Source: Candidatus Omnitrophota bacterium
Lineage (GTDB): Bacteria > Omnitrophota > Gorgyraeia > Gygaellales > Profunditerraquicolaceae
Assembly (NCBI GenBank): GCA_026387315.1
Contig: JAPLLY010000015.1
Span: 1-64,000, forward strand
Length of the DNA stretch: 64,000 nt
Direction of reading: 5' to 3'
In this document: piece by piece, positions 32,357 to 41,076 of the stretch
How the letters are laid out: every line of letters starts with the position of its first letter
How positions within the stretch are numbered: the first letter of the stretch is position 1
The notes under the pieces: generated by a model
Seen by the model: only the letters and a program-made list of their open reading frames with translations
Databases searched by the model: none
What the model was told of the DNA's origin: nothing
Translations under genes and position numbers: made by a program

Positions 32357-34276
32357 ATGGATAAAGATCAGATAGTTGAAGATTTCTTCCGCAGCTTAAG
32401 AGTTGCGCTCACCAATGCCTTTTCTTACCCTAAGGATCATCCTTATTTTATTAAATCCGTAGAGAATTTTAAGCTCAAGCTTGAGGCGCTTCTGGTTATT
32501 TTCAACCCGTTTAGAATTGGAGTAACCAGCTTAGGGTTTGTAGTTGATGGCAAGAATCTTAACCGGACCGGTTTCTATGACGAATTGGCCCGCCTGCTGC
32601 ATCAGCGTAAAATAAAAAGCATAGAAATCAGGGTCGGCTCAAACCTTGGCGAGTTAATTCAATTCCTTAGCGTTATTTCGTTACCGCAAAAGGAGTTTTT
32701 TAGAAACGGCGGCTTGGTCGCGCTTTTAGAGAAGGAACGGCTGACTCATTTTACGATTCAGGAGCTGGATTACTCCGCCTTCTTGCATGGAGAAGGACAG
32801 GAGTGTACTGATATTTGGGGATATATGCTTAAAGAGGCGGCGTATAGTAATGATGCTGTCAAAATGGACCAACTTGCTGATAGTTTTGGCTTGCTTATTA
32901 AGCGGGTTGATGAGAAAGATCTTTTTGATACCGAGGGGATTTCTACCCAGATTAATGAGTTTTTGACTTGTTTAAGGGACAAAAACAAAGAAAAGTTTGA
33001 TAAATGTTTAAATGATGTTTTTCTTTGGCTCCTGCGCAATAAGAAAACACTTAGCCATGATAAGCTGGTAAAACTCAAACCGGTATTTAATGGTTTAAGC
33101 CAGGAGGAATTTACTACTCTTCTCAAAGAGGGGTTTTTGCAGGAAGATAATTTTGACTCTTTGAGCCTGCAGCTTTTTTCCAAAATCTCTGAACAGGAGG
33201 ATTCCCCTAAGATTGCTAAAGATTTTTTTAGTAAAATGAGCCAGACACAGGAGTTAAAGGATAACCCCGTGGTGGTAAAGAAAATCCGGAATTTATTAAG
33301 CAGCTCCCAGGACGACCCGATGTCTGCGGTATACCGCAATACACTTGATTCTTTAGCTAAGAATATTTCTTTTTCCGGTAAACTGTCTTTTGACCACGCG
33401 ACGCTTAAGGAAAATTACCGTCATATAGTTTTAAGCATACTGGCAACCGATGAAAAGACAAATACCCAGCAGATGGCAGCCGCGATTTTGGAGAAAGAGT
33501 TAGCTGGCGTATTCCAGGATAATGATACCGGTTTACTAAAAGACCTTTGGAATGTGTTGGCCGAAAGAAAAAAAGAGGGCATAAAAGCATGCCTTGATCT
33601 TGAAAAGAGCCTTTCTTCTTTTATCGAGAATATTGTTTTAAATGGCAGCCTGGCTTCTGAACAGGAATTTCTTCTAGAGATGGTTTCTTTGCCTAGCCAG
33701 GAGTTGAATTTATACTTGGATAAAATATTTTCTGCTGAAAAAACAAATAAGCCGGCCCTAGGTTTATTTTTAAGATTATTTCAATTCAACCTGGATGTTT
33801 TTTATGAAAGAGTGGCCCAAAGAATTCAGGATACGGAATTTATTGTTAGTTTAATTGACGCGCTAGGCCAGATTGATGCGTCCGCAACTCTAAACATATT
33901 AGAATATATTTATTCCGGTTCTAATGAATTGGTTAAATTTGAATCGTTAAAAGCTATGCGTAAATCCAAGAAGGTGGACACCGCGTTTCTTACGCGCCAG
34001 TTAAATACGGATTCATTCCCCCTTAAGAAAGAACTAATTTCTGTTTTAATATTAGATGCGCAGGCAAAAAATGATGTTTTGAATCTGCTATTTAGAATTC
34101 CCAGTTTTCTGGGGAGTAAAAATGGACTGCTGATTAAAAATATGCAGATTGCTTTTGATCTGTATTTTATTGAAGCATCCGGCTGTATTAAGGATTTAAG
34201 CCGCAGAAGATTTTTCTGGAATAGCCAACTGCGTAATCAGGCAGCCCGGATATTAAAGGAGTGGAATGTCAGCTAA
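32357..34276 (+). CDS. Large HEAT-like helical protein, unknown function
   Basis: This 639-residue protein has no signal peptide or membrane helix. Residues about 1-135 form a domain (FSYPKDHPYFIKSV, GFVVDGKNL, LLHQRKIKSIEIRVGSNLGELIQFLSVIS) that is also present at the N-terminus of the next protein. The rest, to about 635, is alpha-helical with HEAT-like alternation (for example SATLNILEYIYSGSNELVKF). It overlaps the HD-GYP gene by 11 bases. The pair probably acts together, perhaps as scaffold and phosphodiesterase. That is inference; I recognise no named family beyond the architecture. Confidence 0.6.
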   Translation: MDKDQIVEDFFRSLRVALTNAFSYPKDHPYFIKSVENFKLKLEALLVIFNPFRIGVTSLGFVVDGKNLNRTGFYDELARLLHQRKIKSIEIRVGSNLGELIQFLSVISLPQKEFFRNGGLVALLEKERLTHFTIQELDYSAFLHGEGQECTDIWGYMLKEAAYSNDAVKMDQLADSFGLLIKRVDEKDLFDTEGISTQINEFLTCLRDKNKEKFDKCLNDVFLWLLRNKKTLSHDKLVKLKPVFNGLSQEEFTTLLKEGFLQEDNFDSLSLQLFSKISEQEDSPKIAKDFFSKMSQTQELKDNPVVVKKIRNLLSSSQDDPMSAVYRNTLDSLAKNISFSGKLSFDHATLKENYRHIVLSILATDEKTNTQQMAAAILEKELAGVFQDNDTGLLKDLWNVLAERKKEGIKACLDLEKSLSSFIENIVLNGSLASEQEFLLEMVSLPSQELNLYLDKIFSAEKTNKPALGLFLRLFQFNLDVFYERVAQRIQDTEFIVSLIDALGQIDASATLNILEYIYSGSNELVKFESLKAMRKSKKVDTAFLTRQLNTDSFPLKKELISVLILDAQAKNDVLNLLFRIPSFLGSKNGLLIKNMQIAFDLYFIEASGCIKDLSRRRFFWNSQLRNQAARILKEWNVS

Positions 34277-35597
34277 GATTGAGGTAGTTTTTAAAGAGCT
34301 GCTTACTTGTCTTCAGAGTGCTAAGATGTACGGCCTAGTGCATCCTATGTTTCAGAATTCTCTAAAGAAGGCATATGCGGCTTTTGAGGATGTTTTAAGT
34401 GATCGCCAGGAGGTAGTTCTTGGTATCGTAGGGGATGAACTGGCTTATGATAAAGAAATTTTCTTCGATTTAGGCAAGTTTTTAAGGCCGGCAATACTGT
34501 ATTTGAAAGAGAGGAATATCCAGAGGCTTGCTTTTTACCGCGGGTTAAGCAAGGAAGAGTTGGGTAAATTTGTGGGCGTGATCAGCGGTCCGAAAGAGGA
34601 TTTTAAGGCAGGCCCGCAACAACTATTGGCCTTGGCTGGAGTAGAAAATATAAGCATAGGTAAACTTAAAGTTGCCGACAGACAGGATATGGGTGTATTG
34701 GAATTTAACCAGCTTAATCTTTACGATTTTTCTATGAATAAGGTTGCCCAGGTTGTATCCAGTGTGCTTAATCTTGAAAAGATTGATCCGCAGGCGCTCA
34801 AGCTTTCCTTAAATAACATTATTGATAGTTTAAGTACACAGCGCCAAGAGCTGCTAAATTTAGCCACGGTAAAAAGATATGATGTGGAAGTTTACGTGCA
34901 TATGCTTAATGTTGCAATCTTTTCCACGTATTTTTCTTCGCGTTTAGGGTTCCAGAAGAACGATGTTTTAGATATAGGCATAGCGGCTCTTTTTCATGAC
35001 ATTGGCAAGTTGTATATTTCGCGTAAAACTTTGCGTAAACCTAATCAACTTACTGAGGAGGAGTTTAGCCGCATTAAGAGCCACACGGTTTTGGGCGCGG
35101 AGTTTATGTTTAAGTATATTGATAGTTTGGGTATTTTACCAGTGGTAGTCAGTTTTGAGCATCATTTAAAATATGATTCTTCCGGATATCCACGCATGCC
35201 TTGGTTAAGAAAGCAGCATATCGCTTCTGCAATTGTCGCTATCTGTGATGTTTATGATGCCCTTTCGCAAAGGCGCGGCTATAAACAGGATTATTCCCCG
35301 GATGTGGTTTATAATATAATGAATAGAGATAAGGGGAGCTACTTTGATCCGGAGCTGCTGGATAATTTTTTTAAATTTATGGGTCTTTGGCCGATCGGCG
35401 CAGTAGTAGGATTAAATGACGCAAGCATAGCATTAGTCAGGGAACAGAATGAATCTGATATCCGGCGGCCAAAAATTGAGATCGTTTCGCCACAAGATAG
35501 AAAACGCCTGGTGGATTTAACCCAAGATGTTACCTTAAGTATCGAACGTTATCTTAACCCTTGGAAGGAAGGAAAGGAGTATTTGCGGTTGGGTTAG
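34266..35597 (+). CDS. HD-GYP domain protein, probable c-di-GMP phosphodiesterase
   Basis: This 443-residue protein has the N-terminal domain shared with the upstream protein (about 1-135), a linker, then an HD-GYP domain (about 205-375). Metal ligands are H212, HDIGK (244-248), H273, and H299/H300 in EHHLKYDSSGYP (GYP 307-309). HD-GYP enzymes hydrolyse cyclic di-GMP in the cytoplasm. The usual HHE reads HHL here, but the core metal ligands remain. The N-terminal domain replaces the receiver or PAS domain more often found. Confidence 0.82.
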   Translation: MSAKIEVVFKELLTCLQSAKMYGLVHPMFQNSLKKAYAAFEDVLSDRQEVVLGIVGDELAYDKEIFFDLGKFLRPAILYLKERNIQRLAFYRGLSKEELGKFVGVISGPKEDFKAGPQQLLALAGVENISIGKLKVADRQDMGVLEFNQLNLYDFSMNKVAQVVSSVLNLEKIDPQALKLSLNNIIDSLSTQRQELLNLATVKRYDVEVYVHMLNVAIFSTYFSSRLGFQKNDVLDIGIAALFHDIGKLYISRKTLRKPNQLTEEEFSRIKSHTVLGAEFMFKYIDSLGILPVVVSFEHHLKYDSSGYPRMPWLRKQHIASAIVAICDVYDALSQRRGYKQDYSPDVVYNIMNRDKGSYFDPELLDNFFKFMGLWPIGAVVGLNDASIALVREQNESDIRRPKIEIVSPQDRKRLVDLTQDVTLSIERYLNPWKEGKEYLRLG

Positions 35598-35634
35598 ATT
35601 ATTGCGCTCCATAAGTTGTAGGGAAAGATCCCTC

Positions 35635-35666
35635 GTCCGCCACTGAATCAATGGCGGACGCGGGAT
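35635..35666. repeat. Hairpin after the HD-GYP gene
   Basis: CGTCCGCCA pairs with TGGCGGACG around a short loop, extended by TCCC/GGGA. It has no T-tract. It could be the 3' end of the HD-GYP transcript. Confidence 0.6.
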
Positions 35667-35672
35667 TAATTC

Positions 35673-35716
35673 CGGCAAATAGTTTACGGTAACTAACGTT
35701 ACCGTAAACTATGCCG
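35673..35716. repeat. Near-perfect palindrome upstream of the carA promoter
   Basis: ATAGTTTACGGTAAC and GTTACCGTAAACTAT flank TAAC, extended by CGGC/GCCG with one bulge. It lies 14 bp upstream of the carA -35 box. It could be an operator or a dispersed repeat, and no copy is seen elsewhere in the window. Confidence 0.7.
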
Positions 35717-35729
35717 TCATTAAAATAAA

Positions 35730-35758
35730 TTGACTTTCCTGTAAACTAATGTTATAGT
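35730..35758 (+). promoter_or_regulatory. carA promoter
   Basis: TTGACT (35730-35735) and TATAGT (35753-35758) have a 17-bp spacer. The start point would be near 35765, three bases before a terminator stem. Confidence 0.7.
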
Positions 35759-35767
35759 TATTTAAAC

Positions 35768-35812
35768 AAAGGCGTTTAGGAGCCGAATACTCGGCACTAA
35801 ACGCCTTTTTTT
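35768..35812 (+). terminator. Strong terminator between the carA promoter and carA
   Basis: AAAGGCGTTTAG (35768-35779) pairs perfectly with CTAAACGCCTTT (35797-35808), with an inner CCGA/TCGG and a run of T. It would release an RNA of about 47 nt before carA unless read through. Confidence 0.8.
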
Positions 35813-35842
35813 GATGGTCGAGGTTATCAGAGGAAAGCAGTT

Positions 35843-36934
35843 ATGCAGGCAATTTTAGTTTTAGAAGATGGTACAGTGTTTAAAGGTAACTCTTTTGGCT
35901 CAAGCGGTGAAGCTCTGGGTGAAGTAGTCTTTAATACCAGTATGGCCGGATACCAGGAGATTATTACGGATCCTTCCTATAAAGGCCAAATTGTGACGAT
36001 GACCTATCCTTTGATTGGTAATTATGGAATTAATAAAGAGGATGTTGAAAGCCGCCGGCCTTTCTTAGAAGGTTTTGTAGTTAAGGAGTACAGCAAGATC
36101 GCCAGCAACTGGAGGAAAGAGCAGGGGTTAGGAGAATATTTGAAAGAAAATAATATTCTGGCAATTGAAGGAATTGATACCCGCCGGCTGACTCTGCATA
36201 TCAGAGAAAAAGGCTCGATGAAAGCAGTCCTCTCTACGGTAGATTTTGATGAACATAGTCTGGCCAACAAAGCCAGATCAAGCAGGGGTTTAGCCGGCCT
36301 GGATCTGGTTAAGGATGTTACTATCCCCAAAAGATATGCTTATACGCGGATTAAAGACGCTAAATTTAAGGTGGTGGTCTTAGATTGCGGGGTAAAGTAT
36401 AATATATTAAGAGAATTACTGCGTTATAAATGCAATATTACGGTAATGCCTGCGCAGACAACCGCTAAGGATATTCTTGCGGCCCATCCTGATGGAGTCT
36501 TGCTTTCTAACGGGCCGGGGGATCCGGCGGCAGTAGATTATGTGGTCAAGACGGTTGCTACTTTGATTGGCCGTGTTCCGATTTTCGGAATTTGCCTGGG
36601 GCATCAGATGCTCGGGCTTGCCTTAGGGGGTAAGACTTATAAGCTTAAGTTCGGACATCATGGCGCAAACCATCCGGTAAAAGATTTAAAGACAAATAAA
36701 GTTTATATCACTAGCCAGAATCACTCTTTCTGTGTGGACATTGATTCTTTGCCGAAAAAAGATATCCAGCTGACGCATGTAAATTTAAATGACGGTACTT
36801 TAGAGGGGTTGCGGCATAAAAAATTACCGATATTTTCCGTGCAGTTTCATCCGGAAGCAGCCCCTGGCCCGCAGGATGCCGAATATTTATTCGCGGAATT
36901 CGCCCGATTAATGCAAAAGTCAAAAAAAAGATAA
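35843..36934 (+). CDS. carA: Carbamoyl-phosphate synthase small subunit
   Basis: This 363-residue glutaminase subunit passes ammonia to CarB for arginine and pyrimidine synthesis. The N-terminal CarA domain ([12 protein letters not shown]) is followed by a class I amidotransferase domain with catalytic C251 in GICLGHQ and H336/E338 in QFHPE. GAGG precedes the ATG. The upstream terminator suggests attenuation of carAB. It is five bases from carB. Confidence 0.95.
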   Translation: MQAILVLEDGTVFKGNSFGSSGEALGEVVFNTSMAGYQEIITDPSYKGQIVTMTYPLIGNYGINKEDVESRRPFLEGFVVKEYSKIASNWRKEQGLGEYLKENNILAIEGIDTRRLTLHIREKGSMKAVLSTVDFDEHSLANKARSSRGLAGLDLVKDVTIPKRYAYTRIKDAKFKVVVLDCGVKYNILRELLRYKCNITVMPAQTTAKDILAAHPDGVLLSNGPGDPAAVDYVVKTVATLIGRVPIFGICLGHQMLGLALGGKTYKLKFGHHGANHPVKDLKTNKVYITSQNHSFCVDIDSLPKKDIQLTHVNLNDGTLEGLRHKKLPIFSVQFHPEAAPGPQDAEYLFAEFARLMQKSKKR

Positions 36935-36938
36935 ATTT

Positions 36939-38600
36939 ATGCCCAAGAGAACGGATATTAAGAAAATTTTAATTATTGGTTCCGGCCCCATTGTTATTGG
37001 CCAGGCCTGCGAATTTGATTATTCCGGTACCCAGGCTTGTAAAGTTTTAAAACAACAGGGGTATAAGATAATCTTGGTAAATTCTAATCCGGCAACCATT
37101 ATGACCGATCCGGAGATTGCCGATAAGACTTATATTGAACCGATCACCGTAGAAATAGTGGAGAAGATTATTGCTAAGGAAAGGCCGGATGCGCTCTTGC
37201 CTACTCTTGGCGGTCAGACTGCCTTGAATACCACGATCGGGTTAGCGCAGAAGGGGGTATTAAAGAAATATAAGGTTACGACTATTGGAGCGGATATTCA
37301 GGCGATAAAAAAAGGCGAGGACCGCCAATTGTTTAAGGCGGCGATGAAAAAGATCGGATTGGACCTGCCCAAAAGCGGCCGAGCTTATAATCTGGAGGAA
37401 GCAATTGCCGTTTCGCAGAAAGTCGGTTTTCCTCTGATTATCCGGCCTAGTTTTACGATGGGAGGAGCCGGAGGCTCAATCGCTTACAATATCGAAGAGT
37501 TTAAGGTTTTAGCTAAGCGCGGCCTGGAATCTAGCCTGATTAGCGAGATCCTGGTTGAAGAGTCGGTTATCGGTTGGAAAGAGTTTGAGCTGGAAGTCAT
37601 GCGTGATTTAAAAGACAATGTTGTGGTTATTTGTACGATTGAAAATTTTGATCCGATGGGCGTGCATACCGGAGACAGTATTACCGTGGCGCCAATTCAG
37701 ACCCTTACCAATAAAGAGTATCAGCTGATGCGTAATGCCGCTATTGCTTGTATCCGCGAGATTGGCGTAGCCACCGGCGGTTCCAATATCCAGTTTGCCG
37801 TGCATCCGGAAACCGGTAGGATGGTGGTCATTGAGATGAATCCCCGGGTTTCGCGCAGTTCAGCATTATCTTCAAAAGCCACAGGTTTTCCGATTGCCAA
37901 GATTGCGGCTAAGCTTGCCGTAGGGTATACTTTGGATGAGATTCCCAATGATATCACCCAGCTAACCCCTGCTTGTTTTGAGCCGGCGATTGATTATTGC
38001 GTGGTAAAGATACCGCGTTTTACCTTTGAAAAATTTGCTTTGGCAGAGAATACGCTGGGAATATCAATGAAGTCAGTGGGCGAGGCGATGGCAATCGGCC
38101 GCACATTCAAAGAAGCTTTGCAGAAAGGGCTGCGCGCATTAGAGCTTAAGAAGTTTGGTTTAGAAAGTATTATCTTTAAGAATCCGGAAGAGACTAAAGT
38201 TGAAAATGAGATTTTAGATAAAATTTATAAGAAATTAAGACAGCCTAATGCTGAAAGGATTTTTTATATTGGCGATGCTTTTCGCGCTAAATTGGATATT
38301 GAAATAGTACATGATTTAACTAAGATCGACCGCTGGTTTTTGCATAACATCAAAGAGATCGTTGATTGCGAGAGAGAGATACTTAAGAATAAGCCTAACA
38401 TTTCTGGCGAACTTCTGAAGAAGGCTAAGGAGTATGGTTTTAGCGATAAACAGTTGGCCAAGCTTTTATCAATAAGTGAGATCGAGGTTTATAATTTAAG
38501 AAGATCGATGAATATAACTGTCGATTTTAAACTGGTGGATACCTGTGCCGGAGAGTTTAAGGCGCAAACCCCTTATTTTTACTCTACTTATGATAAATAA
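36939..38600 (+). CDS. carB: Carbamoyl-phosphate synthase large subunit, N-terminal half only
   Basis: This 553-residue protein corresponds to the first half of CarB (normally about 1070 residues). It includes the carboxyphosphate-forming ATP-grasp domain ([36 protein letters not shown]) and the oligomerisation domain. It stops after [10 protein letters not shown], at the junction to the second half. The second ATP-grasp and the MGS-like regulatory domain are absent from this window. Split CarB proteins are known in some archaea and Aquifex, so a separate second gene elsewhere is possible. Truncation by the repeats that follow is the alternative. Confidence 0.88.
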   Translation: MPKRTDIKKILIIGSGPIVIGQACEFDYSGTQACKVLKQQGYKIILVNSNPATIMTDPEIADKTYIEPITVEIVEKIIAKERPDALLPTLGGQTALNTTIGLAQKGVLKKYKVTTIGADIQAIKKGEDRQLFKAAMKKIGLDLPKSGRAYNLEEAIAVSQKVGFPLIIRPSFTMGGAGGSIAYNIEEFKVLAKRGLESSLISEILVEESVIGWKEFELEVMRDLKDNVVVICTIENFDPMGVHTGDSITVAPIQTLTNKEYQLMRNAAIACIREIGVATGGSNIQFAVHPETGRMVVIEMNPRVSRSSALSSKATGFPIAKIAAKLAVGYTLDEIPNDITQLTPACFEPAIDYCVVKIPRFTFEKFALAENTLGISMKSVGEAMAIGRTFKEALQKGLRALELKKFGLESIIFKNPEETKVENEILDKIYKKLRQPNAERIFYIGDAFRAKLDIEIVHDLTKIDRWFLHNIKEIVDCEREILKNKPNISGELLKKAKEYGFSDKQLAKLLSISEIEVYNLRRSMNITVDFKLVDTCAGEFKAQTPYFYSTYDK

Positions 38601-38605
38601 AGGGG

Positions 38606-38653
38606 GCGGTTTTCTTTTCCCTGAAAATCCCGGGGACGGTTCGAACCGTCCCC
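38606..38653. repeat. GGGGACGGTTCT palindrome, copy 5, minimal form
   Basis: GGGGACGGTT-CG-AACCGTCCCC (38632-38653) is the shortest copy. It is preceded by a half-similar arm, GGGGGCGGTTTTCTTTTCCC, with no partner. It sits just after carB. Confidence 0.85.
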
Positions 38654-38820
38654 TTGTTTTTAAGGCGGATAAAATTTACGCGCTTTACAAAGCATGAATG
38701 GCATAATATAATGTTTTTGATGGTACAGGAAAGTATAAAACACTTTCCCATACCACTGCGAAAATCGCTTCAAAGTCATCGCCGAAGGCGATTTTCTTGC
38801 GGTATAGGAAAGTATATAAT

Positions 38821-39377
38821 AACAGACCGACTATCCCCGGGCTTTAGCCCGGGGCAGTAAAGGGCTGCGAAGCGAAGCCAGAATTTTTCTGGCTGAGCGA
38901 AGGGCATTGTGGCATAATCTGGTTATGGCCAGATACTGGAAAGGCGCACATACACGGCACAAACTGCAATACCATTTGGTATGGGTACCCAAGTATCGTA
39001 AACGGGTGCTACGAGGTAAAATAGCCTATCGTTTAAAAGGGCTGCTCTACGATGGGTGCAGGATGAACCGTTGGTGGATAGGAAAGATGAGTATCCAAGA
39101 CGACCATGTGCATTTATTGCTACAGTTGCGGGCAAGTGATAGCATTGCTGAGTCAGTCCGGATATTGAAAGGCGGCACAAGCAGGATAATCCGCAAGGAG
39201 TTTCCAGAACTGGAAGAGTTTTTATGGGGCGATAGTTTCTGGGCGGATGGCTATTTTGCCGAATCGGTAGGTCATGTCGATGAAGAAGTCATCAAAAAGT
39301 ATATTGATGAGCAACGCAAATAACCAGATTATGCAGAAGGTTTGAAACCACGGGCTTTAGCCCGTGGAGTATTCATT
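38821..39377 (+). mobile_element. IS200/IS605-family insertion sequence, 557 bp
   Basis: Boundaries come from comparison with the empty copy at 43974-44113, which reads straight through GTATATAATACTTTCC, and are ambiguous by at most 2 bp. The left end has the hairpin CCCCGGGCTTTAGCCCGGGG (38835-38854) and the right end CCACGGGCTTTAGCCCGTGG (39348-39367). Subterminal hairpins and the absence of target duplication are typical of single-strand Y1 transposition. It carries only tnpA. Confidence 0.85.
38925..39323 (+). CDS. tnpA: IS200-type Y1 transposase TnpA
   Basis: This 132-residue HUH transposase has the histidine pair in DDHVHLLL (H61, H63) and the catalytic tyrosine Y126 in KKYIDEQ, with a typical N-terminus ARYWKGAHTRHKLQYHLVWV. 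The frame is intact, so it may be active. I start at ATG 38925 (MARYW) rather than the ATG at 38907, which adds six residues without family support. Its relatives move single-stranded DNA between hairpin-marked ends, which are present here. Confidence 0.88.
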   Translation: MARYWKGAHTRHKLQYHLVWVPKYRKRVLRGKIAYRLKGLLYDGCRMNRWWIGKMSIQDDHVHLLLQLRASDSIAESVRILKGGTSRIIRKEFPELEEFLWGDSFWADGYFAESVGHVDEEVIKKYIDEQRK

Positions 39378-39508
39378 ACTTTCCTATACAAGCCCCCCCT
39401 GCTTCGCTTTGCGAAGCAAAGCGGGGGGGCAAGAAAATTTACTCTAAGACTTTGCCTACTAAAAAGTCATTTACCGAAGGTAAATTTTCTTGAAATAACG
39501 AGGGGAAA

Positions 39509-41035
39509 ATGATTAAAAAAATTGGTTTTGATAACGAGAAATACCTTAAAGATCAGACGGCTGCTATTCTGGGTAGAGTAAAGAGTTTTGATAATAAGCT
39601 TTACTTGGAATTTGGAGGTAAGCTTTGTTTTGACTATCACGCCGCGCGCGTCCTGCCGGGTTATGATCCTAATGTTAAGATCAGGCTATTGCAGTGTTTA
39701 AAGGATAAGATTGATATCGTGCTTTCTATATATGCCGCAGATATTGAAAGAGGCAGGGTGCGCGGAGATTTCGGGATTACTTACGATGCCGCTACCTTAA
39801 AATTAATCGATGATTTAAGAAAATGGGGATTGGATATCTTGGCGGTTGTGATTACGCGTTTTGCTAATCAGCCGTCGGCAACAATATTCAAGAATAAACT
39901 GGAGCGCCGCGGAGTGAAGGTTTATCTGCATTATCCAATTTCGGGTTATCCGGTTGATGTGGATGCTATAGTGAGTGAAAATGGTTTTGGAAAAAATGAT
40001 TATATCCAAACTAAGAATCCCATCGTGGTGGTTACTGCTCCCGGTCCTAACAGCGGCAAGCTATCTACCTGTCTTTCGCAGTTATTTCATGAGCATAAAC
40101 GCAAGATAAACGCCGGATACGCCAAATTTGAAACCTTTCCGATTTGGAACTTGCCGCTTAAACATCCGGTTAATGTTGCTTATGAAGCAGCTACGGCCGA
40201 TATTCAGGATTTTAACCTCATCGACCCGTTCCATTTGGAGAAATATAATCAGAGCGCGGTTAACTATAACCGCGATGTAGAAAGTTTTCCTATTCTTAAG
40301 CTTATGTTAAGCAGGATTTTTACCAAGAATTATAATTTGCCTGCTTATAATTCTCCTACGGATATGGGGGTTAACCGCGCGGGCTTTGGAATTATCGAAG
40401 ATCAGGTAGTGCAGGATGCGGCTAAGCAAGAGCTTATTCGCCGGTATTTTAGATATAACAGCGAATACGTTTTAGGCATTGAGAAAAAAGAAACCGTGGA
40501 TCGGGTAGTTTTACTGATGGAGGAGATGGGGTTAAAAGTTACGGACCGGGCGGTCGTAGAAATAGCCAGGAAAGCTGCGGAAGCCGCGGAGAAGGCTGAT
40601 AAGGGGCATGACGGAATATTCTGTGGAGCAGCAATTCAGCTAAGCAGCGCAGAGATAATTACGGGGAAGAATTCCAAGCTTATGCATGCCGCATCTAGCC
40701 TGGTGATGAACGCGCTTAAGGCGCTAGCGCGCATTCCGGATGAGATACTGCTTTTGAGTCCACAGGTTATAAATCAGATTGCCAAACTAAAAAAAGATAT
40801 TTTAAAGGCGGATTCAGAGAGCTTGGATTTAGAAGAGTGTTTAATTGCCCTTGCTATAAGCGCGGCGACCAGTCATACCGCGGAGCTGGCGATGCAAAAG
40901 CTTGGCCAGCTGAAAGGCTGTGAAGTACATATGACACATATTCCTACTCCGGGAGATGAGGTGGGGCTAAAGCGATTAGGAGTAAATCTGACCACTGATG
41001 GAAGGTTCTCCTCCCGTAATCTTTTTGTAACCTAA
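39509..41035 (+). CDS. DUF1846 (UPF0371) family protein
   Basis: This 508-residue cytoplasmic protein has the nucleotide-binding-like VVTAPGPNSGKLSTCLSQL (about 172-190), the conserved SPTDMGVNRAGFGI segment and ATSHTAELAMQKLGQLKGCEVHMTH, all typical of DUF1846. The biochemical function of this family is not established. The length is normal. GAGGGG precedes the ATG, immediately after the compound repeat. Confidence 0.85.
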   Translation: MIKKIGFDNEKYLKDQTAAILGRVKSFDNKLYLEFGGKLCFDYHAARVLPGYDPNVKIRLLQCLKDKIDIVLSIYAADIERGRVRGDFGITYDAATLKLIDDLRKWGLDILAVVITRFANQPSATIFKNKLERRGVKVYLHYPISGYPVDVDAIVSENGFGKNDYIQTKNPIVVVTAPGPNSGKLSTCLSQLFHEHKRKINAGYAKFETFPIWNLPLKHPVNVAYEAATADIQDFNLIDPFHLEKYNQSAVNYNRDVESFPILKLMLSRIFTKNYNLPAYNSPTDMGVNRAGFGIIEDQVVQDAAKQELIRRYFRYNSEYVLGIEKKETVDRVVLLMEEMGLKVTDRAVVEIARKAAEAAEKADKGHDGIFCGAAIQLSSAEIITGKNSKLMHAASSLVMNALKALARIPDEILLLSPQVINQIAKLKKDILKADSESLDLEECLIALAISAATSHTAELAMQKLGQLKGCEVHMTHIPTPGDEVGLKRLGVNLTTDGRFSSRNLFVT

Positions 41036-41071
41036 ACATAAACTTAAACTTCGTTTAAGTTTATGTTTTTC
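41035..41071 (+). terminator. AT-rich terminator after the DUF1846 gene
   Basis: AAACATAAACTTAAAC pairs perfectly with GTTTAAGTTTATGTTT around TTC, and a T-run continues. It ends six bases before the next start codon. Being almost symmetrical, it would also work on the other strand. Confidence 0.7.
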
Positions 41072-41076
41072 TGATC

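Larger units (their letters stand above)
38722..39492. repeat. Compound multi-hairpin repeat (copy A) interrupted by an IS200-type element
   Basis: From left to right: a hairpin GGTACAGGAAAGTAT/ACTTTCCCATACC; a second GAAAATCGC/GCGATTTTC; then a 141-bp unit beginning at 38795 with three hairpins (GTATAGGAAAGTAT/ACTTTCCTATAC, a C7...G7 stem, and CAAGAAAATTTAC/GTAAATTTTCTTG). The insertion sequence at 38821-39377 splits the loop of the first hairpin of that unit. The same unit, uninterrupted, is at 43974-44113. Confidence 0.85.

Noticed and set aside
38654-38860. 68-residue ORF before the IS element
   Set aside because: It lies wholly in hairpin repeats and crosses the IS boundary.
38722-39492. 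CRISPR array
   Set aside because: Repeated segments here are hairpin modules and an IS, with no regular repeat-spacer pattern. I saw no CRISPR anywhere in the window.
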